In this document: positions 24,583-32,953 of the stretch, piece by piece
Position numbering within the stretch: the stretch's first letter is position 1
How the letters are laid out: each line of letters starts with the position of its first letter
From: Streptomyces sp. NBC_01429
GTDB taxonomy: Bacteria > Actinomycetota > Actinomycetes > Streptomycetales > Streptomycetaceae
Assembly: GCF_036231945.1 (NCBI RefSeq)
Contig: NZ_CP109599.1
Span: 1,488,001 to 1,552,000 of the forward strand
Direction: 5' to 3'
DNA: 64,000 nucleotides
Position numbers and translations under genes: made by a program
The notes under the pieces: generated by a model
What the model was told of the DNA's origin: nothing
What the model saw: the letters and a program-made list of their open reading frames with translations, nothing else
The model's database searches: none

Positions 24583-26009
24583 GTGTCGGTGTCGATTCGC
24601 TGGAGCGCGGACCGCGCGGCGGATGCGTGCAGGGGGTGGAAGTGCGGATCGATGGCGAGGGCCGTCTCCAGGTCCCGGCGGGCCGCCGCCGGGTCGCCGA
24701 GGGCTCGTTCGATCATCGCCCGGTGATAGTGGGAGAGCGCGCCGCGTGTGCCGAGCGCCAGCGCCCGGTCGGCGTACGGCAGCGCCCGCGCGTCCTGTCC
24801 CGCGCGGTGCAACGCCCAGGCGTACGCGTCCTGTACGGCGATGAAGGGCCGGTTCGCGACGGCGGCGCGGCCCAGGCGGACGGCGCGTCGCGGGTCGCCG
24901 TGGTCGGCCTCGAAGAGGATGGCGTCCACATCGGGCACGGCCTTCGCCGCCGCGCGCAACCGGTCCTGGGCGCGCAGGACTTCGTACTGTTCCTCGGCCA
25001 GGTCCGCCCGCCCCAGCGACTGCTGGAGTTCGCCGAGACCCAGGACGTACTGCGGCAGCGGGGTGACGGCGACCGCCGCCGTGTAGTCCGCGACGGCCCG
25101 GCCGCTGTCACCGAGCGCCCCGTGGGCACGGGCGCGCGCCTCCAGCAGCTGCGGGTCGCGCGGAGCGGTCCGCAGCCCCTGCCCCGCCTCGCGCAGCGCG
25201 GTGCGCGGATCGCCCGACTCCTGGGCCAGGGTGGCGAGATGGGCACGGGTGAACGCCTTGTCCCCCGGCGTCGACGCGTCGTCCAGCGCGCGTTTCATCA
25301 GCGCTCTCGCGCGCGGGACATCGCCGCGCAGCTCCCAGGTGTACGAGGCGCGGGCCAGCGAGGAGGTGTCGGGACGCAGGTCGGTCATGCGCTGGACGTC
25401 CCGGTACGAGGCTTCGTACCGGCCGAGTTGGGTGTGCGCGTCGGCGAGCACACCGTACGCCGCGGATCCCGAAGGGTTGGTGGTGACGGCCCTGCGGCCC
25501 CAGTCCAGGGCCCCGGCGAAGTCGTGCCGGGCTGCGGCCAGGGCGCCGAGGCCCGTCTGGGCGGCGTAGTTGTCCGCGGGCTGGACCTTCAGAGAGGTCC
25601 GCAGCGCCGATTCCGCCTTCACGTAAGTGGCGGGATCGGCCGTGGTGCGCGCCTGTTGTACGTAGGCCATGCCCAACGAGGCCCAGCCGGGGGCGTCTTC
25701 GGGCAGCCGACGCAGCCGCTCGCGCATCGCCTCCGGCGACCCGCTCCGCGCTCCGGCCGTCACCGTGTCCGCCGGGCCGCCGTCGGCACCGGTACCGGAG
25801 CCCGCCGGGGTCAGCCCGACCGCGCCGGCGGCGAAGAGCGTCGCGCCGAGGGCCAGGGTCACCGCCGTACCGCGCAGCCGTCCGCGGCCCCGGCCGACGC
25901 CCCGCTCACCGGGCGGCGGAGGCGATACCGGCGAAGGGGAAGGGGGATGAGGAGGGACCTGGGACGGGGAGTGGGAGTGGGAGTGGGAGTGGGGATGCGG
26001 CTGAGGCAC
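24579..26009 (-). CDS. Membrane-anchored TPR protein with His-rich N-terminus
   Basis: A 476-aa protein. The N-terminus (residues 1-30) is rich in His, Ser and Pro with an HSHSHSHS run, a likely metal-binding tail. A transmembrane helix lies at about 47-68. The remainder is a chain of TPR helical pairs (for example ASLGMAYVQQARTT, AAYGVLADAHTQLGRYEASYRDV, RAMIERALGDPAAARRDLETALAIDP), probably outside the membrane. GTG 26009 has AGGAGG five nt upstream. It is the first gene of a two-gene operon with the Ni/Co transporter and may be an assembly or regulatory partner. Confidence 0.85.
   Translation of the reverse strand: MPQPHPHSHSHSHSPSQVPPHPPSPSPVSPPPPGERGVGRGRGRLRGTAVTLALGATLFAAGAVGLTPAGSGTGADGGPADTVTAGARSGSPEAMRERLRRLPEDAPGWASLGMAYVQQARTTADPATYVKAESALRTSLKVQPADNYAAQTGLGALAAARHDFAGALDWGRRAVTTNPSGSAAYGVLADAHTQLGRYEASYRDVQRMTDLRPDTSSLARASYTWELRGDVPRARALMKRALDDASTPGDKAFTRAHLATLAQESGDPRTALREAGQGLRTAPRDPQLLEARARAHGALGDSGRAVADYTAAVAVTPLPQYVLGLGELQQSLGRADLAEEQYEVLRAQDRLRAAAKAVPDVDAILFEADHGDPRRAVRLGRAAVANRPFIAVQDAYAWALHRAGQDARALPYADRALALGTRGALSHYHRAMIERALGDPAAARRDLETALAIDPHFHPLHASAARSALQRIDTDT
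25969..25992 (-). repeat. Four GAGTGG hexanucleotide repeats
   Basis: Four exact 6-bp units encode the His-Ser run at the N-terminus of the TPR protein. It is a second His-coding microsatellite in the same operon. Confidence 0.9.
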
Positions 26010-26090
26010 GGTCCTCCTCGGCTTGCGGCTGCGTGCGGGCTACGGGCTGCGGGTGCGGTACGCGGCTTCTCCGGCCGCACGGATGGGGTG

Positions 26091-26128
26091 GGCCGGGCGG
26101 GGCCCCGGGAGAAGGGCCCAGCCCGGCC
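26091..26128 (-). terminator. Strong hairpin after the DUF4331 gene
   Basis: GGCCGGGC-N-GGGCCC pairs with GGGCCC-N-GCCCGGCC around an 8-nt loop: 8 and 6 bp separated by one mismatch. It lies 16 bp beyond the DUF4331 stop. It separates that gene from the TPR/transporter operon, which must then have its own promoter. Confidence 0.8.
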
Positions 26129-26143
26129 TGTCGTTCCGCCGTG

Positions 26144-27712
26144 TCAGACCTTGGCGGCCCGGCGGCGCCAGACGCGGAACCCGCCGGTGCCCAGCAGCAG
26201 CGCGCCCAGGCCACCGATCGCGACGGCGTTGTCCGGGTGCAGCACGGAGGACCGCTTCGCCCCGGTGCTCGGCGAGTTCACGGCCTTGGTGTGCGGCAGC
26301 GCCAGGTACGGGAACCGGGCCCCGAACGGAAGGTCGTTGGCGTTGACCTTGTCACCGGCCGCCAGCGCCGGGACGAGCTTGCCGGTCTGCGCAGCGCCCT
26401 CGACCGCCTGGAGGGAGATGTCGATGACGTCGTCCGTCAGCCGGCGGCCGTTGGGGAAGCCGGCCAGGTCGCCGGCGAGCACGCCGAGCCGCTGCGGCTT
26501 CGCCGTGGGTGCGACGGCCATGTTGAGCCGCAGCTCCTCGGCCGGGACCAACTGTCCCGGGTTCGCGTCCTTGTTGAGGCTGTGCGCGTTCAGGTCGGCC
26601 TGGATCGGCCCGCACGCCTTGCAGATGCCGGTCAGATAGATCTCCGCGAGATCGTCGCGCGGCGTCTTCGGCGCGGGGATCCCGTACACCTTCTGGATCA
26701 GCTTGGGCAGGATCGGGTCGTAGACCTTGTCGACGACCGGCTGCACCGTGCGGTCCTGGTCCGGCGAGATCGAGTTGAAGGCGTCCTTGTACTTGAGCGG
26801 CACGACCACCTCGTTCACCAGCGGGTTGCCCAGCCGGGAGACCTGCCGCCAGCCCCCGTCGGTGTCCTTGGCGCGGCTGTCGGTGACGTTCACGCCCCGG
26901 CGCTCGGTGGTGGACCAGATGCCGACGACCGGGTTGCGGCCCGGGTTGCCGCGCAGGGCCAGGTCCTTCTTGGGGATCTGGAGGGCGACGGAGTTCACGT
27001 TGTAGCCGGCCAGGGTGTCCTGGCCGACCTCGCTGAGGTTGCCGCCGTAGAGCAGGTCGAAGACGCGCAGATCGGCGAAGAACGGGTCGTCGGCCTGGCC
27101 GGCGAACGCCTTCGCGCCACCGGGCGCGTTACGCACGGCCTGGTCGCGCAGGGACGCGTAGTCCGGCATCGAGGCGGGGCCGACCCGGGAGGGGGCGACC
27201 GGCGCGTCGTGCAGCAGGGTGCGGGTGCGCCCGTGGTCGGTCACCGTCAGGTCGTACACCTGCCGGAAGTTGAGGTTGGGGTCGTTGAGCGTACGGACGG
27301 GGCCCGTGTTGTAGAGGAACTGGTTCGCGTCGTCGCGGACGATATTGCGGAAGCGCCAGGTGTAGGTGACGTCCGGGCGCCCGTCCCCGGTGTTGTCGAT
27401 CTTGATGTGGTAGCGGGCGTCGTCGGCGAACGCGTAGAAGTTCGGGCCGCCGTTGGGCTCCTCGAAGGGAATCCAGTTGGCGACGAGCGTCACCGTGTCG
27501 GAGCGGTCCGGGCTGGTGAAGGCGTACACGTCGGTGTTGTCGGCCCGGGGGTCCCCGGCGATCAGGGGAGCCTCGCGGTGGCTGGAGGCGGCGCTGACGC
27601 CCGGGGCCAGGGTCAGCGCGCCGAGCCCGGTGGCCAGCGCGCCCGCACCCAGGACCAGCAGGGAATGGTCGAGAGCACGGCGCGTACGAGGCCGTGCCGA
27701 AGGAGTCTTCAT
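26144..27712 (-). CDS. Secreted DUF4331 protein with C-terminal membrane anchor
   Basis: A 522-aa extracytoplasmic protein. The twin-hydrophobic signal region (SLLVLGAGALATGLGALTLAPGVSA) is followed by the DUF4331 hallmark SSHREAPLIAGDPRADNTDVYAF. CKACG, a Cys pair, occurs near residue 377. The C-terminus has SPSTG, then about 15 residues, a hydrophobic helix (NAVAIGGLGALLLGTGGF) and RRR. This is the layout of a sortase signal with a non-canonical motif. The function of DUF4331 is unknown. The start is ATG 27712 after GAGAGGAA. The sortase gene is next upstream. Confidence 0.88.
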   Translation of the reverse strand: MKTPSARPRTRRALDHSLLVLGAGALATGLGALTLAPGVSAASSHREAPLIAGDPRADNTDVYAFTSPDRSDTVTLVANWIPFEEPNGGPNFYAFADDARYHIKIDNTGDGRPDVTYTWRFRNIVRDDANQFLYNTGPVRTLNDPNLNFRQVYDLTVTDHGRTRTLLHDAPVAPSRVGPASMPDYASLRDQAVRNAPGGAKAFAGQADDPFFADLRVFDLLYGGNLSEVGQDTLAGYNVNSVALQIPKKDLALRGNPGRNPVVGIWSTTERRGVNVTDSRAKDTDGGWRQVSRLGNPLVNEVVVPLKYKDAFNSISPDQDRTVQPVVDKVYDPILPKLIQKVYGIPAPKTPRDDLAEIYLTGICKACGPIQADLNAHSLNKDANPGQLVPAEELRLNMAVAPTAKPQRLGVLAGDLAGFPNGRRLTDDVIDISLQAVEGAAQTGKLVPALAAGDKVNANDLPFGARFPYLALPHTKAVNSPSTGAKRSSVLHPDNAVAIGGLGALLLGTGGFRVWRRRAAKV

Positions 27713-28196
27713 GGGGTTCCTCTCGCTGCGAAGCCACCCGGCCCGCGTACCGTCCTGCCGCACGCGGGCGCGAGGGAATTCAGATGGGGGAGGTGTGATG
27801 CATCGACCCAGCGGGCAGGACATCGAAACGTGTCCGGGCGGCTTCCACGAAGGTCAGGGCACCTTCGCAGGTCGGCTGTCACCGCGCACCGGAAATCGAT
27901 GCGCAGAACGCAGAGAACCACGAAGAGCGGGCGGTACACGCCGACAGGGCGCGGCCGTGGCGTGCCATCGCGCGGCGCGATCGCGAACAACCGCAGGTGA
28001 AGCGGGTGGTACGGGCACCACAGGGGCGCGGAAAACCCCTCGCGACACGGGCCGGACGACTGGGCCGATCGATACCACCGCGACCCTATTGCATATCAGT
28101 CGCAATAAGCCGACGAGGTGGAGCGGTATCGGCGCGCGCGAAATTCGCGCGGACGCAGGATCGATTCTCCGTAAAGCCCGGGAATATCCGGGGGAT
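27713..28196. other. Intergenic region upstream of DUF4331
   Basis: 484 bp without a convincing gene. It has locally lower GC and holds a Fur-family-like palindrome (28087-28107). A second palindrome, CGCGCGAA-A-TTCGCGCG (28135-28151), lies 45 bp after the sortase stop and may help to end that transcript. Confidence 0.6.
28087..28107. promoter_or_regulatory. Candidate Fur-family (Nur-like) operator
   Basis: TATTGC and GCAATA form the ends of a 21-bp inverted repeat. Its core TTGCAT-N5-TCGCAA resembles the Streptomyces Nur (nickel-responsive) box consensus TTGCAA-N5-TTGCAA at 10 of 12 positions. It lies about 375 bp upstream of DUF4331, in the same block as the Ni/Co transporter. Confidence 0.4.
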
Positions 28197-28868
28197 TCAC
28201 TTCTCCGGTGTCCGGTGCCGCTCCGTCGCGGCGGTGGCGTAGACGACGACGTTGTCGCGGTAGGTCCGCGCCGCGCGGTCCCAGCCGGTGCAGGTGATCA
28301 TGCGCAGGCCGGCGGAGGCGGTGGGGGCGTAGACGCTGTCGGGGAACCGGTCCTTGGGGTAGACGGCGACGGCGGCGACGGTGAACCGGGCGGTGCTGCC
28401 GTCGGCGCGGCGGACCGTGACCGCCATGCCGGGGGTGACGGCGCCGAGTCCGTAGAACGCGGCGGGGCCGTCGGCCGAGTCGACATGTCCGGCGAGGACG
28501 GCGGTGCCGCGCTCCCCCGGGGTGACCGACGACGCGAGCCAGCTCGCCCGCGCGGGATCGGCGGGCAGCGGCAGCTCGCCCCGGCCGGTCGTGCGGACCG
28601 GCTGGAGGCGCGCGGCGAGGCGCGCCTCGGGGATGGCGACCTCGACCGGTACGGAACGGGGCATGCCCGGCGGCTCGGCCTGTCCCGGACGGTCCGCCGG
28701 GGTCCGGGGCGGTACGGTCCCCGCGACCGCGGCCCGGGGCGGCGGGGGCGTCTGATCGGCGACGGCCACGCCGATCGCCACGCTTCCGGCGAGCGCGCAC
28801 AGGGCGGCCACCGCGGTCCAGAGCGTGCGGCGGCCGTCCCGGCGGGCCCGGTGCGGGCCCTGCTTCAT
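28197..28868 (-). CDS. Class E/F-type sortase
   Basis: A 223-aa membrane-anchored transpeptidase that attaches surface proteins to the cell wall. An N-terminal helix (LWTAVAALCALAGSVAIGVAVA) is followed by a Pro-rich linker and the catalytic domain. The active-site His is in LAGHVDS, the Cys in MITCTGWD and the Arg in RTYRDNVVVY. The start is ATG 28868 after GGGGAGA, 23 bp after the preceding gene. It is flanked by two secreted proteins with C-terminal anchors, its likely substrates. Confidence 0.88.
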   Translation of the reverse strand: MKQGPHRARRDGRRTLWTAVAALCALAGSVAIGVAVADQTPPPPRAAVAGTVPPRTPADRPGQAEPPGMPRSVPVEVAIPEARLAARLQPVRTTGRGELPLPADPARASWLASSVTPGERGTAVLAGHVDSADGPAAFYGLGAVTPGMAVTVRRADGSTARFTVAAVAVYPKDRFPDSVYAPTASAGLRMITCTGWDRAARTYRDNVVVYATAATERHRTPEK

Positions 28869-28891
28869 CGTGTCGTCTCCCCGTGTCGCCG

Positions 28892-29959
28892 TCAGTTCCG
28901 GTGGGCGGTGTTCTGCCGGCGCCGGAGCACCAGGGCGCCCGCGGCTCCGGCGAGCAGCGTGCCGCCCGCGCCGAGCAGCACGGGGTGCTGAAGGCCCTGG
29001 GTGCTGCCCGCCCCGGCGGCGACCCCGCCCTTCGGCATGCCGTCCCGGGAAGCCCGCGGGGTGTCGGCGGCCTTGGGCGCGTCCGCGTGGTCGGAGGCGC
29101 TGTTCTCGGCGGCGGTGCTGTTCTCGGCGGCAGCGTCGTCGGAGGCGCTGTTCTCGGGGACACCGTCGTCGGTCGCGCCGTCCTGGTTCGTTCCGGGAAG
29201 GGTCTGGAACCAGAGGAAGACATTGGTGTCGATGGGCCGGGTGACCCCCGAGTGGGGGTCGGCGGCCAGCTTGGTCACCGTGGCGAGGTCCTTGCCCGCC
29301 CGGATCTTGGCGTAGGAGTCGGGGTCGCTGACCGCGACGACCTTGACGGGCCACCACTCGGGCCGGTCCTTGTTGCGGTCGGCGATGATGTGGTCGTGCC
29401 CCGGGAGCATGGTGTTCCTCAGCTTCGCGGCCGGTGTCTTGAGCGCGGCGGAGAGAGCCGAGAGGTCGATGCTGGTGGGGTGGTCCACACACGGCTCGTT
29501 CGCGGGGCACTGGAGCGCGGCCGGGCCCGGCGAGAACAGCGGGACCGGGATGTAGAGCGGGTCGGTGAACCGCTCCGAAGTGGTCCCGGGCGGCACGCGG
29601 TTGGCCTTCGTACCGGCTTCGCACTTGCTGGCCGCCCCGGAGGGGACGGACGGATCGCAGTAGAAGTTCTGGGTGTACAGGAACGTGACCGTCCTGCCCT
29701 CGTACCAGCCGTCGGTGACGCCGATGTTGCGGCACAGGGCCTGCGGCCGCCCCGACGAGCACGCGTTCTTGAGCGGCTGGACGGTACGGTCGCCGGTCGG
29801 CGCGGGACCGAAGCCGAAGTCGGGGCCGCTGCCCGCGGCGCCCGCGCCGTCGGCGACGGCGAGACCGGCCGTACCGGCCGTGCCGACGGCGGCGAGGGCA
29901 AGACTGAAGACACAGGCGGCCATGCGGACCGGACGGCGCCTGCCGGATATCTCGCTCAT
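28892..29959 (-). CDS. Secreted protein with C-terminal anchor, probable sortase partner
   Basis: A 355-aa protein of unrecognised family. A signal peptide ends near LAVADG. The exported domain has paired cysteines (NACSSGRPQALCRN, YCDPS...SKCEAG, LQCPANEPCVDH). It is followed by an Ala/Ser/Asp/Glu-rich low-complexity stalk with repeated AAENS and SASD units. The C-terminus has MPKGG, about 15 residues, a hydrophobic helix and RRR, resembling a sorting signal without LPXTG. It is the first gene of a two-gene operon with the sortase. The start is ATG 29959 with AGGAA. Confidence 0.75.
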   Translation of the reverse strand: MSEISGRRRPVRMAACVFSLALAAVGTAGTAGLAVADGAGAAGSGPDFGFGPAPTGDRTVQPLKNACSSGRPQALCRNIGVTDGWYEGRTVTFLYTQNFYCDPSVPSGAASKCEAGTKANRVPPGTTSERFTDPLYIPVPLFSPGPAALQCPANEPCVDHPTSIDLSALSAALKTPAAKLRNTMLPGHDHIIADRNKDRPEWWPVKVVAVSDPDSYAKIRAGKDLATVTKLAADPHSGVTRPIDTNVFLWFQTLPGTNQDGATDDGVPENSASDDAAAENSTAAENSASDHADAPKAADTPRASRDGMPKGGVAAGAGSTQGLQHPVLLGAGGTLLAGAAGALVLRRRQNTAHRN

Positions 29960-30139
29960 TTCCTGGGATCCTTTCGGACGCCCGCGACCGGGACGGGGCA
30001 TCTCCGCCGTACGGTGCTCGGGCAGCAGGCCGCACGTCGGGAAAGAGGGGCGGCGTTCTGCACCCATCGTGACGCGCGGCGACGAACGTTGCCTCACAGT
30101 GATGGGCGAGACGGGTGAGGGGCCGTCGGCGCGAAGGGA

Positions 30140-30145
30140 TACGAT
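30140..30145 (+). promoter_or_regulatory. Leaderless -10 element (TACGAT) for the ABC ATPase
   Basis: TACGAT ends 7 nt before ATG 30153, and no ribosome binding site is present. The -35 region is weak. Confidence 0.45.
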
Positions 30146-30152
30146 CCGATTC

Positions 30153-30980
30153 ATGACCATGGTGGTGCGCGCGGACGAGGTCGATTTCGTACGCGAGGGA
30201 AAACTGCTCCTGGACTCGATCTCCCTGACGGTGCGGGCCGGGGAACACTGGGCGCTGCTCGGTGCCAACGGCGCGGGCAAGAGCACCCTGCTCGGGATGG
30301 TGGGCGCGGTCACGCACCCCACCCGCGGCACGGTGGAGATCCTGGGCGAGGCGCTCGGCCGGGTCGATCTGCGTGAACTGCGCGCCCTGCTCGGCCATGT
30401 CAATCCGCGCCATCCGCTGCGTTCGCCGCTGCGGGTCCGCGATGTCGTCCTGACCGGGCTGACGAACTCCGTCGAGCCGCTGCCGCGTTGGTCGCCGCCG
30501 GCGCGGGAGCGCGAGCGGGCCGAGGAGCTGCTGGCCATGCTGGGCATGGCGGGCAAGGAGGAGGCGCGCTGGCCGACGCTCTCGCAGGGCGAGCGCGGCC
30601 GTACGCTCATCGCGCGCGCCCTGATGCCCCGGCCCCGGCTGCTGCTGCTCGACGAGCCGGCCACCGGTCTCGACCTCGCCGCCCGCGAGCAGCTGCTGAG
30701 CAGCCTGGACACGATGCGCCTGGAACACCCCGAGCTGGCGACCGTGCTGGTCACCCACCACCTGGAGGAGCTGCCCGCCTCCACCACCCACGCGATGCTG
30801 CTGCGGGCGGGCCAGTGCGTGGGCTCGGGCCCGGCCGACGACGTCCTCACCACGGACCGGGTCAGCAAGTGCTTCGACCATCCGGTACGGATCTCCCGCA
30901 CCGACGGCCGCTGGACGGCGCGGGCGGAACGGGTCGCCCCGGCGACGGCGGGCCCGGGTCCGGGTCCCGCACCGGTCTAG
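30153..30980 (+). CDS. Stand-alone ABC-type ATPase
   Basis: A 275-aa ATP-binding protein with Walker A GANGAGKST, signature LSQGERGR, Walker B LLLLDEPATGLD and switch His TVLVTHHLEE. It resembles ModF/YlmA-type or iron-chelate ATPases, with no permease next to it. The signature is LSQGE instead of LSGGQ, as in YlmA-like proteins. Its stop codon abuts that of the DUF1697 gene with no base between. The role is unknown: it may serve a transporter encoded elsewhere or act in translation or stress. Confidence 0.85.
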   Translation: MTMVVRADEVDFVREGKLLLDSISLTVRAGEHWALLGANGAGKSTLLGMVGAVTHPTRGTVEILGEALGRVDLRELRALLGHVNPRHPLRSPLRVRDVVLTGLTNSVEPLPRWSPPARERERAEELLAMLGMAGKEEARWPTLSQGERGRTLIARALMPRPRLLLLDEPATGLDLAAREQLLSSLDTMRLEHPELATVLVTHHLEELPASTTHAMLLRAGQCVGSGPADDVLTTDRVSKCFDHPVRISRTDGRWTARAERVAPATAGPGPGPAPV

Positions 30981-31535
30981 TCAGGACCGGTCGCCGGTCA
31001 TCTCCACGAGCTTGACGACGGTGTTCCAGTTGCGGCTGGTGGCCGTGACCCCCTTGAACAGGGCCGGTCGCGACAGGGCCTGGCCCAGCTTGGAGCGGCC
31101 GAGCCCGTCGGGGGCGTACAGATACAGCACCCGGTCGCCCAGCCGGAACTCCTCGGGCAGATACACCGCCGGGTCGATGGACGCGAATCTCTCCGGGCCC
31201 ACGCCCCCGGAGAGAAACGTACAGTGGAGCTGCCTGCCCTCCAGCGTGGCGGCGGGGAAGGGACAGGCGTCCGCCACCGCCCGCAGATACGCGGCGTTCC
31301 GCACGAGGCAGTCGACACCGAACCCGAACCGCGCCTCGACGGCGCGCTCCAGAGCGACGGCGAGGGCGGTCTCGTCGTCCGACGAGCTGCTGAAGACGGC
31401 ATTGCCGCTCTGGAGGTGGGTACGGACCTCACCGTGCCCCAGCTCCGACAGCAGCGCGCGGAGGTCCGCCATCGGCACCGGTCTGTGCCCGCTCACATTG
31501 ATCCCGCGCAGGAGCGCCGCGTACGTCGTGGTCAT
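30981..31535 (-). CDS. DUF1697 protein
   Basis: A 184-aa soluble protein with the DUF1697 start YAALLRGINVSGHRPVPMADLRALL, then the segments VRTHLQSGNAVFSS and YAPDGLGRSKLGQAL. The family is widespread in actinobacteria and has no known biochemical activity. It converges exactly on the ABC ATPase gene (30980/30981). It has its own start at ATG 31535 and is separated by 37 bp from the glycosyltransferase gene upstream, possibly in one transcript. Confidence 0.87.
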   Translation of the reverse strand: MTTTYAALLRGINVSGHRPVPMADLRALLSELGHGEVRTHLQSGNAVFSSSSDDETALAVALERAVEARFGFGVDCLVRNAAYLRAVADACPFPAATLEGRQLHCTFLSGGVGPERFASIDPAVYLPEEFRLGDRVLYLYAPDGLGRSKLGQALSRPALFKGVTATSRNWNTVVKLVEMTGDRS

Positions 31536-31572
31536 GGCCCCACGATAGGGCGGGGGTCCGACACCGGAGCCG

Positions 31573-32778
31573 TCATGCCCTCGGCAGCTCCGCCTCGATC
31601 AGGTCCGCCGCCCGGTGGGTGCCTCCCTCGGCCGCCATCTCCCGGCCGATCTCCTCCAGCCTGCGCGCCACTTCGGGGTCGGAGTCCAGGGCGAGCACCG
31701 CCTCGCGCAGCGCCTCGGGCGTGACCGCCTCCGTGTCGATCCGGCGGGCGACACCGAGCGAGACCAGCATGTCGGCGTTGCCGAACTGGTCGACGGCCTG
31801 GGGTACGGCGACCATGGGCGTGGCCGTCGCCAGCCCCTCCTGGCTGCCGCCCGCGCCCGCGTGGGTGATGAACGCGTCCGCCTGCTTGAGCACGGAGAGC
31901 TGCGGCACCCAGCGGTGCACCTCGACGTTGGGCGGTACGTCACCGAGCGCGGCCTCTTCCACATGTGCGCCGATCTGGAGCACGACGTGCCAGCCCGGCA
32001 GATTCCCGAAGCCCTCGACGCAGGCCCGGTAGAAGTCCGGCTGCTTGGTGAAGGACGAGCCGAGCGAGACCAGCAGCACCTTCTCGGCCCCGGCGGGCCG
32101 CTGCCAGTGCCCCTGGGCGGTGCGGTCGCCCTGACAGGCGCCGACGAAGGTGAAGACGGAGGTGTCCACCCGGTCGGCCTTGTACTGGAGCACCTTGGGG
32201 ATCAGCACGATGGACCGGTCCGGCCGGGCGGACAGCAGGTCGGGATCCGTGTGGCCCATGTCGTTGTCCTGGAGCCAGCGGGTGAAACGCGCCCGGTAGG
32301 CCCGGCCGCGTTCGGACGACTCCAGCTCGGCGAGCATCGGCTCGGCCACCTCCTCCCGGTACCCCTCCCACCCGACCATGTGCGTGGAGACCTGGAAGAA
32401 CGGCACCCCCCAGCGGTGCGCGAGGACCGGCGCCGGAAAGGACGTGGTGTCGCCGATGACCAGATCGGGCTCGTCGCCCTCGAACGCCGCCGCGAGCTGC
32501 GGCAGCGCCCGCATCGCGTCGGTGAGGAACGGCTCGACGTTGTCGATCAGCTCCGTCCCCCAGGCTTCGGGGTCGTCGTCGGGCGAGGGCAGGACGGTGG
32601 AGTAGATCACCGGCTCGGCGCCGGTCTCGGCGATCTTCTCGGCGAAGACGGCGGGGATCGCGTAGCTGACGCGGTGGCCACGGGCCACCAGCTCCCTGAT
32701 GACTTCGAGGCTCGGGTTCACATGGCCGTGCGCGGCGATGGAGAACATGGCGATATGGGAACGCTTCGTTGCGGTCAT
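31573..32778 (-). CDS. OleD/MgtA-family macrolide glycosyltransferase
   Basis: A 401-aa GT-B glycosyltransferase that transfers glucose from UDP-glucose to macrolides or other aglycones. Similarity to OleD is visible along the whole chain: [19 protein letters not shown] with the catalytic-type His, AYAIP, and [21 protein letters not shown]. The donor site [20 protein letters not shown] and the end [12 protein letters not shown] also match. It probably gives intrinsic macrolide resistance by inactivation, as Mgt does in S. lividans. The start is ATG 32778 with no ribosome binding site but a well-placed promoter, so it is probably leaderless. No antibiotic cluster is seen nearby. Confidence 0.93.
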   Translation of the reverse strand: MTATKRSHIAMFSIAAHGHVNPSLEVIRELVARGHRVSYAIPAVFAEKIAETGAEPVIYSTVLPSPDDDPEAWGTELIDNVEPFLTDAMRALPQLAAAFEGDEPDLVIGDTTSFPAPVLAHRWGVPFFQVSTHMVGWEGYREEVAEPMLAELESSERGRAYRARFTRWLQDNDMGHTDPDLLSARPDRSIVLIPKVLQYKADRVDTSVFTFVGACQGDRTAQGHWQRPAGAEKVLLVSLGSSFTKQPDFYRACVEGFGNLPGWHVVLQIGAHVEEAALGDVPPNVEVHRWVPQLSVLKQADAFITHAGAGGSQEGLATATPMVAVPQAVDQFGNADMLVSLGVARRIDTEAVTPEALREAVLALDSDPEVARRLEEIGREMAAEGGTHRAADLIEAELPRA

Positions 32779-32784
32779 GACGCG

Positions 32785-32814
32785 ACCGTAAGCGAGACGA
32801 GACGTCTCGTGCAA
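32785..32814 (-). promoter_or_regulatory. Leaderless promoter with palindromic operator for the glycosyltransferase
   Basis: Reading on the minus strand, TTGCAC (32814-32809), an 18-bp spacer, TACGGT (32790-32785) and 6 nt precede ATG 32778. The perfect 14-bp palindrome ACGAGACGTCTCGT (32797-32810) fills the spacer and overlaps the -35. Its layout suits a TetR-type repressor, but no such gene is adjacent. Confidence 0.7.
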
Positions 32815-32953
32815 TGTGATTTCCGGGCCTCCGGCTCCCCCGGGCCCCCGTCCGGGCCCCCGCCGCCCCGGCCCTCACTCCCCACGCGGACCGCGCCCGG
32901 CCCGGATGCGAGACTTTGGCCCATCGGAACCACCTGACGTGAGTGAGCCATCG

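Noticed and set aside
28883-30118. A 411-residue plus-strand frame opposite the secreted protein
   Set aside because: It is antisense to a gene with signal peptide, Cys pairs and anchor; its composition is that of a shadow frame.
30153-30980. ABC ATPase considered as part of a metal importer with the NicO block
   Set aside because: It is on the opposite strand with its own leaderless promoter, and no permease or binding protein is adjacent.
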